Assembly: GCA_036345935.2 (NCBI GenBank)
Contig: JADWOT020000002.1
Location: 15,284,913-15,348,912, forward strand
Length of the DNA stretch: 64,000 bases
DNA from: Taenia hydatigena
Taxonomy: Eukaryota; Platyhelminthes; Cestoda; Cyclophyllidea; Taeniidae
Direction of reading: 5' to 3'
Every line of letters begins with the position of its first letter. Position 1 is the first letter of the stretch. Under the pieces are notes generated by a model. That model was not told the origin of the DNA, searched no databases, and saw nothing but the letters and a program-made list of their open reading frames with translations. This document shows positions 10,220-23,234 of this stretch, one piece after another. Made by a program: the position numbers and the translations under genes.

Positions 10220-11343
10220 CCCTAAAGGTTTCTATGCAGCCAACAAATGGGTGCCTCTGGTGCCAATTCGCTACATCGTGCTTGGACAAAACCTTGCCTC
10301 GCATCACAAACGACACCAGAGGCGCATGCAGTTCGTCCGAGGACGTAAAGTAATCTGCATGTTCAGCTGAAAGAGACAAAGGAACGACTGCGATAGAGGC
10401 GAAGCAGAGAGGGTGGGAGAGGAGGAAGGAGGATTGAAAGCGGACACCGTTGGATGACTCTGCATGGTGCTTTAGTGTAGCCTCCTCTGTTTCCTCCCTT
10501 TCTATCATCTTTTCATGAATTACTGCATTTACCTACTCACCTAAATATTAAGGATTCAGCTTAATGGAAAGAATATGAATTTCGTGTCAAAAGCATACGT
10601 AAAAAGACTAAGCATAGCTTCCCTTACTACGCGTTTCACATAGGATTCCAGATGCAATAACAGCGACATGACGCACGCAAATGAAGCAAGGCAGAATAAT
10701 AGGAAGGTGGCGCAAGGGGAGGAGAAGGGGGCTTGGTTGCACAACTTACCCCTAATTTCTACTATATCTAGCTGGTTTTGGTCCTCTGACGTCTCGAGAA
10801 CGGCAGGGTGGGAGGTAGGAGCCGACGAATAAACGACGGAAATGAAGAACAAAAAGGAGACCGGAGACGAGTAGAAAACGAATCGGGGCGGAGGCACTGA
10901 TGAAGAACTGAATAGCAGGAACGATGCATTGTAGCGAAATGAAGAGGAGCAGATGAAGTAAAGCGCAGCAAAGCATATTCGGAGGCTTTATGTGCGAGTA
11001 TGATTGACCTCTTTGAAGCTGGCACGTGTAAATCGATTGCTCGCACGTGTCGCGTAGTGGCTGGTTCCCAATGCCGCCGACTGATGTGGGCTTCGCACAT
11101 CATTCCTTGTTGGTGGTGCTTTCGCAAGGGCAAGCATCACCTGCCTTTGTACTTTTCCACCTCAAGCCACTTTCCTGCATTATTGTGCATGCGGAGGAGA
11201 CAATGCCAATGTGCTTCGATTAAAATGCGTCGCCCTATCGAAATTGCCTGACTTGACTTCTTTTTCCCACGCTTTCCCTTAAGCTGGTTACCTCTTGGGA
11301 ATTCAGACTCTTCTCTGCTCCACATCAAAGTGCCCACCTCAAT
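10220..11343 (-). CDS. Multi-exon gene, central part (unknown protein)
   Basis: Three minus-strand exons join with matching phases: 11,292-11,343 (52 nt, acceptor TTCCTTCATTCAG, donor AGAG|GTAACC, phase 0 to 1), 10,750-10,896 (147 nt, acceptor CAGTTCTTCATCAG, donor AGGG|GTAAGT, 1 to 1) and 10,220-10,366 (147 nt, acceptor TTTGTCTCTTTCAG, donor AGGG|GTATGT, 1 to 1). The spliced frame reads IEVGTLMWSREESEFPR, then a hydrophobic stretch RFVFYSSPVSFLFFISVVYS that could be a membrane segment, then DQNQLDIVEIR joined to AEHADYFTSSDELHAPLV and ending HPFVGCIETFRG. Three exact phase matches at strong sites argue for a real gene. No family is recognised. It probably continues into the exons below 9,775. 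Confidence 0.5.
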
Positions 11344-12397
11344 CTGAATGAAGGAAAAGAGCAAAAGACGATAAATCTAGGCCAAGGAAAGCGGATGGAC
11401 GGATAGGATGATGGTGAAGTGATGGCGAATCGAAGAGGCATAATGGTCAATAAACCGATTCAACTCTCTTGCAGCTCTTTTGTCGGTGTGCTCAAATGTG
11501 TTTGCAGGAACGCCTTGATAAACAAAGTTGGTGGAAGTGCAATATGAGTGCTATCTCAAAGGACGTCTCCAGTGGCAGCGTTGACGACGCGGTCGGTGAT
11601 GTAGTCAAAAACTGGCCATCTTGACTAACGCCGACATGCGTTTGACTAACAAGTCCACTACCTTGCCAAATGGAAACCATTCTTTACTAGATTTGGATAT
11701 GGACTGCTACATATTGATGTGGCAATCATTGTCATGCCCTGAATTCTCATCAAATGGTCCTCTTCATGTCGTGACTTGGATTTGTCAATGTTATACCTTA
11801 CAATTGCGATCTCTTAGACAAACATAGCCGAACAATTGCTAGATTTGCCTATTGCACAAATCTAGCATAAAGATCAACGATATCCCTCTCAGCTATATTC
11901 GCCTACAATATCAACCGATTTCCTCTGCGGACATGAAAGGATCCTGGGTGGAGTGGACCTATAAATAGTGGCATTGGTTTTCAAAATGGCCTGGCTCCCA
12001 TGCAAAATAAGCTGAATGGATACGAAATCATTTCGCAACAAAATATCGTCGATGAGTAAAAACACTCGTACACCGACCTGTAATAATAATATCGCATCCG
12101 ACGGCGATACATTACGAAAATTAGCACATTTTTACAACAATCGACAGCCCTACATAACATAATCTTGAGTAAATGCAAAAATCATTTTCCACTCACTTAT
12201 CCGTGAGATTGTTCGCAGCCCAACTCGTCGTGGGTCGAGTGGATTGGTAAATGAACCGATCGGCCAGGCAGACAACCAATGCGCAACGAATGCACAGCAG
12301 GTGGTCTTATCGATTGAATTGATCCAACAACCATTGACCAACCACCGAAGGCGGGTGAGTCAGCAACGAGGCGTCTGCTGAAAGGAGCACAGGCCAC

Positions 12398-12520
12398 TCA
12401 CGCATTTGATGGTGGCTTCAACAAGCCTTCGCGTAGAGGCTGTTGACGAGATGGGCGGTGGGAATAGGAAGGCAAGAAAAGGGCAAGCAACAGCAGCAGA
12501 ACCTTCCATTGCTGGGTCAT
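12398..12520 (-). CDS. Candidate first exon with signal peptide
   Basis: A minus-strand ATG at 12,518-12,520 opens a 40-residue peptide starting MTQQWKVLLLLLALFLPSYS. This is a textbook secretory signal: short basic/polar start, poly-Leu core, small residues before a likely cleavage site. It is followed by basic and Pro-rich sequence. A donor-like GC|GTGAGT lies at the end of the segment in phase 2; if unused, translation stops there. An acceptor only 24 nt downstream (CTCCTTTCAG) is too close for a normal intron. It may be the 5' coding exon of the minus-strand locus, but phase linkage to 11,343 was not found. Confidence 0.35.
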   Translation of the reverse strand: MTQQWKVLLLLLALFLPSYSHRPSRQQPLREGLLKPPSNA

Positions 12521-13376
12521 TGCAATTGATAGACAAATATGTCTTTCACTTTCTCCCTGACAACCGCTTTTGACTCTCATTCATCCACTTCGCAGCCTAC
12601 GACGTGAGTCAGCGATTCTGCACGATGCCGAGGTGGACACCCCCGCACCACTTGAGGTCGGATTATAAGCATCCCTCTTCGAACCTCGGAACCGGGTGCA
12701 ATCTCATCATACATTTTAAGTGGATTTCAGTGAACATCATTCAAGAGGACAGCGCAGGAGACGGAAGAAGATTTGCAAAAAACAATCCTTCCCATTCAGT
12801 GATACTTGCACTTCGGTCAAAACCTTCCAGCACCACCTGTTTGATTACAAACCACGAACGATGATAAAGGCCTGTCATTCATCTCCTCTGACTCTTCTCC
12901 CCGTAAACACTGTCTTGAAGCACCCAAGTGACTTATTTGCGGGCATCCTCACAAGCGATTCGTTTACATGACATTCAATGCGTAGGTATAGAGTCTTGTG
13001 GAAGAGACGCATCAACTTAGTCCTTCCTCCCTCCCTCCTACTGCTTTTACGCTGTCGCATGAAATCGAAGTTTGTGATTGGTGGATAACTGTGACATGAC
13101 TGTCCTCTTCGTCAGATGACAATGTCACGGCTCATAAGAGTGGCACTGGACACAGCCCAGCTTGATTCTACTCTTCTACTGACTAAGGATAGAACATAGA
13201 TTATAGTCGCGTACAACATAGGTCAAAGCACTCCTATCAACATCGTAAATGCCATACTGGTAGGTTAAGTACGAATTGCTTGAATGGCTAGCTTTGTGTC
13301 CCTGAAGTGAGGGTGATAGCTTTCATTGGATTTGTCAGAGGACAGTGTCGCCTTATTATTAAGAGCTGTTACTCAC

Positions 13377-13590
13377 TTCCATCCTGTCTGTAGAGCTCCA
13401 TTTTGAACACTGGCACTTTAACCAAATAAAGGAAAATATCGTACAAGGAGATGCAAACGCGAGAAGTGAGTATTCGTGCCTTGCATAAACAAGATTTGCC
13501 AGTGTCTACCTGACCCACATTCAGCCTCGCAGTAATGGAATCACCGATCCTTCGTCCGATGCTGCGCGAATTCGATGGACATGTTCCCGC
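13377..13590 (-). CDS. Candidate exon pair (81 and 39 nt)
   Basis: Two small minus-strand exons join in phase 0: 13,510-13,590 (81 nt, donor CAG|GTAGAC, peptide with GTCPSNSRSIGRR) and 13,377-13,415 (39 nt, acceptor TTATTTGGTTAAAG, donor GAA|GTGAGT, peptide CQCSKWSSTDRME). Both lengths are multiples of three. The C-x-C and W residues look extracellular, but no domain can be named. The upstream acceptor is weak. Confidence 0.25.
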
Positions 13591-14958
13591 CTCAAAGCAA
13601 TTAACAATGAGCAGCATAATTCGAGTTGGGAAGTACAGGACTTGCACACATTTTGAGTGACATCCACTTCTCCGATCTTACGCATTATGCACAAATTGAT
13701 GGGGAAGTGGTCGTGCGAAGGCAACCGATGAGCCCATCGTCACCACCGAAACTGCTTATTCTGAAGTTTATTCAGTGCGTCTCAACAGATGTGGTACCTG
13801 TTAAGGCTAACCACATCTCGAACTCTAGTGACTGTGCTTCTTCCAGCCCAATTTCATGCAATGCACATCCGCGTTCGACCTTAATTTAATAAATTCACAC
13901 AGTTCTTCCGTCCTCTTGTTTCGAATCATTTGTTAAACGCAATGCCACATTTGCATAAGAATAATCTGGGCTCATCTTGATGCCAGAAACTGATCCTTCC
14001 TCCGAATAATCGCCCTCTCTTCCCAAAACCCACTTGTCGCAGGTGCTTACAATGGGTGATCAACACTTATGCCTTAAAGAGAATCCGCCCCTATAGGATA
14101 ACATCTTCACGATGCGCATCTGCATTGTACGGTGGAAAATTAGCGAGCATGGGGGCAGTTTGTTGCTGCCGGGGTGAATGACGACGACGTGTAACCTCCC
14201 TCAATTGAATCGTCGTTCCGCATTTGACGTTTAACACTACAGAGGAAGTGTAACTACAATTATGTTCTAAGTTCTTTAATGTGGCAGGCAGTTGACAGTA
14301 AGCCCATTCTTTAAATGTCCACAACCCAAAGAATAATGCTTGACGAGTCCTATAAACGTTTAAACTCGTCTTCTGGCAGATGCTCCACAGAATCCCTAGT
14401 CTTGGCTACTTACAAACTCATCAGTAGCACAGCGGCTAGGTAGACGTGAAAACTGATGCATTATAAAGCACAGCAAAACTGGTGGAAGGAGGTAAGATAA
14501 ATGCGTGAATCCAGAACGGTAGTAAAGATAAGTATCGTCAGCAATGAACGCAGCCAAAGAAAATCTAATTGAGTGCCAGAATCCAAAAACAAACAGAACC
14601 TCAAATGCCGGGGTCGACATCATCAACCTCCACAGCAAACGCATAAGTTCTCAACCGTCCTCTCCTTCGCCCATACACTCTGCGAATCTCTAATAGGCCA
14701 CAAGTACTCAGTTCAGCCACGTACTACAAAGCTGCGACACACACACACAGATCCGTCAGTGCCTCTATCAAGGCGTCCATCTAACTGCATCCGCAGCGAC
14801 ATAAACAGCTGCAAGTTGAGATGGTTGCTAATGGCTACAGGCCGAGAGGAAGACATGCCTGAGTTTTGCCTGTTGCTGATACCACGAGAAAATGAAGTGC
14901 TAGTGGGTGCAGCCGCGGTTTGATGAGGAAGATGGGGGGACTAAGTTTCGCTTCTCAC

Positions 14959-15046
14959 CATAAGTAAAACACTGACAAAAATGAAGAAGAGAGGGACAAA
15001 GGCGATGTGAGCTGAGACATTCACCAGATTTTGAGTAATCAATGGG
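14959..15046 (-). CDS. Candidate Cys-rich exon
   Basis: A clear minus-strand acceptor (TTTAGATTGTTTCAG) and donor (TATG|GTGAGA) bracket 88 nt, phase 0 to 1. The peptide PIDYSKSGECLSSHRLCPSL continues with HFCQCFTYG, so four Cys occur in about 30 residues. This suits a secreted or extracellular protein. Neighbouring exons are uncertain. Confidence 0.35.
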
Positions 15047-15372
15047 CTGAAACAATCTAAATTGTGACGCATTAACTAAGAGTTCTCGAGCGTTCCACAC
15101 AATTCAACCTCTCCTTATGTCTCTACAGACGCAATACAAGCCGAGTACAAAGTGGTGAAGAGCTCACGCAACTATACTCCCACATTCGTCAGCGGTGCGT
15201 TCACCCCATCGACGATGGAAGCAGTCCTCGCTCCAACAGATCTTTTGACTATCCGAGTGTCCGTGTCCGTGGGAAGCAACTAATAAGACGAGGAGGTGGA
15301 CGCTGCGGCAAGGACTTGCTTGACGATTCGCAGAATGTAGGCACGGACACAGTGACAGGCCCATCCACTCAC

Positions 15373-15485
15373 CTCACGAATTTATATTTAGACCTGGCAT
15401 GGCATGAGTGTTGATGCTTAGTCGCCTCCGACTCTGCACACCCATGACAGCGAAATCCAACTCTGCCACCAATGTCTTTGCAAAA
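15373..15485 (-). CDS. Candidate Cys/His-rich exon
   Basis: A minus-strand open segment, phase 0 to 2, with a strong donor (GAG|GTGAGT) and a weaker acceptor (ATTTATAG). The peptide starts FCKDIGGRVGFRCHGCAES and continues ATKHQHSCHARSKYKFV. The Cys and His spacing suggests a zinc-binding segment, but it matches no finger I can name. Confidence 0.3.
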
Positions 15486-15499
15486 CTATAAATCTATTC

Positions 15500-18400
15500 C
15501 CAGGCTAGTGTTTTGTACAGCACACTCAAAGGGAGTGCATCTTAGGGAGCGACGTGAGGAAAGTTTGCGTAGGAGCACTGACAACGGCAGAACCAGATTC
15601 AGAAGGATTATAGCAACTTCCATGGGGGAAAATGACACTCACCCACCACCACCATCAACACCACCAGTGCCAACAGCATCGATGCTACAATAAGAGATGG
15701 AGACGTCTCCCACAAGGCACACATGGAACTGGAGGACCTCACTCTCCTTCACTTCCTCACGATCTGCCATCGAAAAGGTACCATCCTCTGCCCTGCCAAC
15801 TGCTTCAACGTTGACTTCGTTCCCCTCCTTCCTTCCCTCGTATGGCCATAACAACACTCATAGCAGATTTGACAAGCCTTTTCGCCGCCGATTTTCACTT
15901 GCAGACCTTCTCTTGTATGATCTCGTCTCTCCTACCACCGCCATCGTCAGACACCTTCCCAGCATTCATGACCCGTCGTCTGAGAGTACCCAGTGCCACT
16001 TACGTCCTCAAAGCGATCGTGCCAGCCGACCCGAGGGTGGCCCCGAAGCTGACCATGGATACATGCATTCTTGGTCCCTACCTGACAAATCAACTCCACC
16101 TGAAAGACCAGAAGGTGCTAGCACACACTGGTCTCAGCTGGTGTGCAAACAGAGAAGAGCCCAAGAATACACCCATTATGGATCAGATGTTTTTCAATTC
16201 AGCCAATAGCATCACGCGAGTCCACTGCTACTGCTCCACCACTTTCATCTCCATTACGTGCGCATACGGGAAGAAAGGAATGCTACACGCACAGACCTTC
16301 CACCCTCCCTTTCCCCTCCCCCCCTCTCTCCTCCACATAAAACGCATTCATCTTTGCCTTCTCACCCAAATCAATCCCTCAAGCGGTAAGCACACATTGA
16401 ATGCGCAGACGATTGCCCAATGACTCTCCCAGATCTGCTCGTTAGCTAGACGTGCGTTCAGTGTCTGTGGATACCATTGTCTACCAGTAGGGCGAACTCA
16501 TTGAGAGCTACAAGAGACCGGACAACTGCATCACAGTCGACTGGGTTAGTGGTGCTCACGCACACCTAAAACAAATCAACCCCTTCAAACCTCAATCATA
16601 TTAACACCTCTACACTTCAACCACGTGCTCGCCGATGGGGACGCTGTGCACGTAAGCGCGAAAGCAAACCTTAGGGCAGTCCCAAAACACGCGACTAATC
16701 CAAGAGCACTGCCCGCAAACTTAAAACGAGATTCACCAAATGACTTGATCAGAAGAATCGGTGCGACATCGAGCAGGTAAAACCAAATTGTTGAGTTGAA
16801 TACAAAAGTAAGGAGCGAACGAAGAAAATAAAACGATGAATAACAAATGATGGATGGCTAGGTGAACACGGGATACAAATTGGTATGAAGTGGCTGAGTA
16901 CTTTGCATTATGAATGGGCAAATATGAGAACGACAAAAGCTTACAAACGTAGGTGACATAGGACAACAGGCATCAAAACATCAGCTACATCCACGACTCA
17001 GCAAAGAGATGAAATAGGGATCGAGCATTTGGCGCCTGGGGTCCCAAGGAAAGAAACAGCCTTTTGATTGTTCGTCTCCACGCACGTACTCGCTGTCATG
17101 AGACTGTGGTTCGCCGCTTCATGCAAGGAGCGGCGAATAAATTGTATGCTGTCAATATGGACGATGAAGGAGCGCAGACTCTTTCAACCTCCAGTGACTG
17201 TATCGTACAGAGCAGACATTCTCATTAACCCATGCAGATGAGAAACGGGGAGCAGTCCAATTCTGTTTTAGCATTGACCAAATGCATAAGATTTACCTAG
17301 ACCGAAATGAAGTCCCTACAATAAAAAGCTTAAATCAGAGAGCAGAGCGGGAATCAAGTGCAAGCTGACGCTTCGGCACTTTGATGACTAAATTACAATG
17401 CATCCCCTCTAACCCTAACAATAGAATACTTTCATTAGTATGTTCTTACAATCAATGAAAAGATGTGTGAGTTGCATTAAAACCCATTTAGAGCCAGCGA
17501 AAAAAAAAATAAACTTCTAGGTTTATTAACTAAAGTTAGCACGTGAGTGCTCACCCTTACTTTTCATCAAAGTCAACAACAGTTATCTGGGCTGGACCAT
17601 AGGAAGGGAGGCATCATAAACCACTTCCTTTTAAGCGAACCTCCACGCTTAACTGCTAGAATTACTAAAAATTCACATTTTTGAATTCACTGATGCGCTA
17701 TAAGCCAAATCAAGACACAGGGAGCTACATTCCGCAATTGTTGTATCATTTGTCAGCTCTTCCCGACAGATTTGCCCGTACCTGTAGCATTAAAAAACAA
17801 GGTTAATATTTCCTCGTCTCAACTTTACGGCCTCCCAAAACAATTCTCATAGAACCTAAAACGCTACCCTAAAATCATCTGGAACAGTTCGACAGGTTAC
17901 TTCATGCATACAAATGAGATGCATAACCAAAAAAAGAATCCGAGCCCTCAATCTTTGTCTTAATTTAAAAAAACTTGCACCCATCAAAATAAGCAATCTC
18001 AACCATACCGCGACAGGTCACCTACGTCAAGAAGGACATTGTCGATACTATTATCAGACTAAAGTGGACGACAGAATTCGAGCATGCCACCACAGGCAAT
18101 ACAGAAACTATGATTGCAGCAAGCCAAAAATCCCTAACCACACCTTCAAGCCAAGCCATACTTCTAGACATACACAAAGAGAACAAATAAAACACACTTT
18201 ATAATGGATACTCACACATCCACTTCCTTCAAAGCAAAGTGCAAATCACGAACAGCAACCACAATCATGGCAAATCTCAAGTTTTCATGTATACCGCCGG
18301 GTATATGCAAAGGCTATTCGCTATGCAAAAAGCCAACTTTGGAAATAGGTATTGCTATCAACCTTAAGATTACAGCTAACCGAAATTTTGGATAGAATTA

Positions 18401-21400
18401 CATTGGCTTGAAAAAAATGCTAGCTGTACTCAGGCATTTCAGCAGCAACCATTATTACCGTTAAATGCTCATTTCTTCACCTTAGTCTTTTTAGCTGTTG
18501 ATGAAAACAAATTCTGTGTTACAACAGGACTCAGGGAGCGAATGAAGAAAGTCAGTTAATTCATCTATTGATAGGGTCACTAAAATGTACGCAGGATTAA
18601 CTGTGCTAGTGATTGTACTATAGTGCGTCAAAGTGATGCTATTGATTGCTCGAATTCAACAATGATTTAAAATAAATTATGCACGAGAGGGCTGTCATTT
18701 TGTGCTTAAATGTGCCACTTGTGTTCGAATGCATTGCTAAGCTCGATATTGTCACGGCTCGGCGTACGAGTGTTTCATGGTTGGTTTATGGCACTTTATG
18801 GGAACCATTTTTTACTGGTCTAATTTGTCGTGTGGGTTGGTCAGGTACTTCAGAGAATGATATTACTATTCGAATTGAGTGGTTTGTTGTTTTTATCGCT
18901 CTGACTTTTTGTTAGTTATTAGTGGAGCTGGATTTGTGGAAGAAGTTGAGAGTCCACGAAGTTGTTGCATTATTATGTTCAGTCGTTTTGGGAAGCATTT
19001 ATTTACGTACATGTACTCACTTATTCGACTCTGCACGCGCCTATTCGCCAAGTTGATCGCGAAGGAAAAGATTAAGTTACTGTTAGATGTAATGCGAAAT
19101 TGCGGTAAATTTTTATGCTGCAACGTGGTTTAAGCGATTAATTAAGATTGCCGCGATGGTGTTTTAAATGGTCTGTTTCTTACTGACAGTAAATTTTAAC
19201 AAATGTAGCATAATTTGTTGAAGGTAGTTGGAGATGTATCTATCATTTCGCTTTTCTTCTTGCTAAGGACATTGGAGACCCTGAAACCGACGGCAGTTTG
19301 CTTTCCGCGGTGAAGCGTTTGGCATAACTGTGGAGTCACTATCAACTAACACTAACATTACTTCGAACGTTGCCCAAGTGAGAATGAATCTCAGTTTACG
19401 AATTGTCATCATTCCCTTTTATGCGTTAATGTTCTAATGTACGCGTTTTTGATCAGTATTTTGCTTTTGCCTTAGACCGCCAAATCTTTTTATAACTGGT
19501 GCATAGCAAAAGGTGAATTGCGCTTGTTGGGCACTTCGCATTGGAATTACTCATTAAGATCTACATCACTGGTTGAAATCTGAGTCCCTAGGTGTGTTGA
19601 CCCTTCCTTAATACAGCGCATTTGCAAGATATAAGTATCCACTTGGTCGTGGGTTTAGCTTCGACATGACTTGGTGTCCGGTTCTGAGCCAGGCACAAAG
19701 GACTGGATCTAGGGGAAATGAAATTGTATGTCTGAAGGGCTTTAGCGGAACTTGTGCATTGGGATTAAGTAGCTTTAAATTCCTAGTCACACTTTTAGTT
19801 GGGTTTGTTTTAACGGGACGTTAACGGGGTAATTTAAAACGAGTTATAGGCAATGCACTTGTGAAACCGGGACTCATTGAATGTCAAGCCATGCGTGGCA
19901 AGCTGGTAAACACAAAGTGGTTAAACAGATGTGCATAGATGTAGTGCTTTCATTTCTTCATTGCAGATTGTTAGAGGCTGCAACGGGGATGGAATATCTA
20001 CTGGCCCACTGCTCTTGGCTCCTACAAGTTTGGCGTAATTGGACAGGTATTGATGTGGTAGGATGTGGTGGAGAAGCGACGGCATATACTGTGGGAAGTG
20101 AGCAGACAGGAGGGAGGGAGCTGGCTGAATATGCAGTGCGAAGAAGAATGAAGAACCAGCTGGTACGATGTTTAGTTATCAGATAAAATATTGAGTAGAT
20201 TCGGCCTCAAGTGGTGCGTGGCTGCTCTTGATGTGGTTGCGTTTGTGATGGGATGGGAGATCGGTGTGTGAGGTGGCGATTTGCACTGAAGTAAATTGCA
20301 AGCGCATGTATTCTTACCCACTGGCCATAGAGAGTCAGGCGAAGCCCGTCTACGTTGACTACGCTGCTGGTGCTCATCCTTCTATGGCTCTCGAGTGCAG
20401 GTGCTCTACCACTGTGATGGAACGCGTAGACGAGATGTCACTCAATAGCACATTGACTTGTTTCGACAGTGTTGCTTGGTGTAATATTCGACCTTCCATG
20501 TTTTGCAATGCCCTTTTTAATTGGGACGCTGTTGGCTTTTTTGGTGTGTTCATTGATTTGATGAGATTGTGGGGATGATGGTTGATAATGGGTCGCTTTC
20601 TAACTACATCGCAGACTCATCAGACTGCCAACAACACCCATCTTCGGCGTCGGTGGCAATGGCAAGGGGGAATATGGATGTCGTCGTCGACGGCTGTGGG
20701 GTCGCAGTTTTTCGATCGATTGAAAATACGGAAAGTTACCTTCTTCAGTGTGGATGAGGTCTTATGAGCGATGAGTGCGGCGTGAGTGCCACTCGAGAAC
20801 GAAACAAGGGCGAACCTGTAACTTGGTAAGCATGTTACATAAGTCGATCAGATGCTATCATCTTCTCACAATGATTGGTTTTTTTCGTTTGTTAAAGCTA
20901 AGATGTTTAGATGCTGTCGCTTTTGCCACTATGACATGAGGTGATGCCGATATGAAGTAGGTGTGGAGCGATTGGGAGTGTAGTTATGATGCTTTGATGT
21001 TTACGCATTGTTATCTGTACGACCTATTGTCATATTCGAAACGAGCTGTCGACGCGTATCCAGGGTGTGTTTTTAATGACGCCCACATGTGGGCGTTGCA
21101 GTGAGTGGGACGACCACCTATTGCCCGAGTGTGATTAATTAATGCGAGAAACGGCGATCTGTCACTTGATGGTAGCGAGTGTACTTCCGCTGTCTGAGAC
21201 ATGTAGTTTCACTTGCCTTTGCATGCTTGCAATGTGACAGTGGATTTTAGACTGATAGCCATATCAGAGCTTAATTACTGTGACTATAGTTGTTGTGGTG
21301 CCGCAGCGTTGAAAGGAGTTTAACTAATCGCTTTTAGATCAATGCTTCCTCTACTGATGATGAAAATGCGTGATGGTTGGCGAATTTTCTCCCTATCCCA

Positions 21401-22355
21401 TACGGGATTGGCTTGCAGCATAAGAGACGAGGAGACTGACGACGCAGTTAGTCATACCGAGGAGAGCACGGAGGATGGCGCTGGACAAGGCGAATTGGAC
21501 TGTTTTATGCGTTGGTGGTTCGTTGAATGACGCGGATTTTGGTGATGAGGTCACTTAACTGCGTCATTGTTGTACCTTTTGAGAGTGGTATGTTGAATGC
21601 ACGCGTATATATTCAACCCGAGTATGATGTCCCCTTTCGCCTTCAAGGGGGAGGGAAATGGTGAGAAGACTGCAGTACGTATGTATGAATTGGTGATAGA
21701 GATGCTCTATTGTGGATTGAAGGTTCGCTAGCTGTGGCCCATTTGCATGACTATGTGACAGGTGCGGCATACTTTGCTTCAGGAGGTGTAAAACTGCTCT
21801 TGCTTTGTTGGGTCGCAGTTAATTGTTGGCTGCATAGGTGATGGGTGCATTTTGAAGTAGATTGCCTACTGTTGGATGTGTCATGAGTCTTTAGAAGGCG
21901 TGGCATGCTGTCACTTAGCCCTGAGAATGGCTTTAGAAGGTGCAGAATGTGTAACTGGTGGGTGGTTGGGTAGGTGAGTGAGAGGCGGAATGGGATGTTT
22001 GTGAAAAGAAGAGGACGAGACAATCCCAACCACTTTGTGCAGGGGCATGTATGCTAAGTAGGCGGGAATGAGGGAAGGCTGCATACTGCTTGATTAATGT
22101 CGTAACACCATCCCCTCTGCAGGGCGGCTCGAAATGTGGTTGTGTTGCCATTCCAGCACACGCTTCTCTTAAGCCAACGTGGTAGCTAGTACCACTAATG
22201 GAGTTGAATGATATGCTGACAGAACTAGCCAGATGGAATAGAGATTTCGGTGGGAGATCTGTTTGTTGCACGCTTTTCGATAACGTCTATTGGTGTGTCT
22301 GCAGTCCTTTGTATCCTTTGCCTTTGCCCAAATCTATGTTGGTCTGCTGGCCTTT
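15500..22355. other. No supported gene; scattered exon-like signals
   Basis: Several 60-190-codon open frames overlap on both strands (for example 15,697-16,423) without consistent splicing or domains. One plus-strand segment, 19,967-20,046, has a good acceptor (TTTCTTCATTGCAG) and donor (CAG|GTATTG) but no partner exon. Bases 16,430-19,900 show nothing beyond AT-rich single-copy-looking sequence. Confidence 0.4.
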
Positions 22356-22358
22356 CAC

Positions 22359-22482
22359 CTGCCTTGCTGGCATGGCATTGATACGTCCCTGCACTTGTCG
22401 ACATTGGTCTTTGAACAAAGTGGTGCTGACAGTTGCACATTGTGATACAAGCATGCGGCAGAAATATCAAGTCAGAAATAAC
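22359..22482 (-). CDS. Candidate exon with Ig-domain-like end
   Basis: On the minus strand an acceptor (AGTGCGTTCCAG) and donor (GGCAG|GTGAAA) bracket 124 nt, phase 0 to 1. The peptide ends STSAGTYQCHASKAG, resembling the DxGxYxCxA turn that closes immunoglobulin-like domains. A phase-1 donor just after it is typical for such domains. The upstream half (ACITMCNCQHHFVQ) does not show a clear Ig core, so the assignment is tentative. The opposite strand is also open for 111 codons. Confidence 0.3.
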
Positions 22483-22539
22483 CTGGAACGCACTTTCATA
22501 AAGGTCACACTTGTCAGGATGAAAGTGAAGTGAAGGCAC

Positions 22540-23234
22540 CAGCTATGTGAGCAATAATTAATTCTCGGAGTCCAAGCTTTGTAGTAGCAAGAATAACGGA
22601 CAGTTTTGTTTAAAAATTAGCTTCACTATTTGTGTGTGGTTGAGTTTTGGGCAAATTACTTCTAAAATAGATACGTGGCGTTGCATTGCTGTGGGATCTG
22701 GGGGCATGTAAATGTGGACTACGGGGCTTAAGGAAAACCATCTAGTTCAAGCATCTCAAGAATGCGTTGGTGTTGCTTCGCAGTGCTTCAGAGTGGAGAG
22801 CTTTTGCCTTGCAAGGCGAGGACAGCAAAGACCTTGAGAACATCACAATACCACGCCGATGGGTCGCGACAGCAACGGAAATGTAGTTAGTAAAAAGGAA
22901 ATAAGTCTCAAGAATAAGGATGCTAGAAAACCACAATAAATTCTTCGTTGTGGAATAAAACTGGGAAGCGGTTTGGGCAATTTTAATGTGGGCAATAAAT
23001 CTGAGACGCTGTAGAGTAATCAGAATGTCGTAGATACGGAGTGGAGGAATAAGGAAAGTGGAAGTCGTAGAAGGGATGTGGTCACAACCATGTCCAGAGA
23101 TTGCATTTTCCTACCCGGGCCCGAGACGTGTGATCCCTGTGGATTAGTAGAGCTTGCACAATGGTAAACGCTATTGTGGCAGACAACTCGGCGGTTGCCA
23201 CCATTGAAGCAGTCATTAGCTTGACACTGCGTCA
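22540..23234. other. No gene seen
   Basis: Short open frames only. Nothing supported before the retrotransposon relic begins. Confidence 0.5.
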
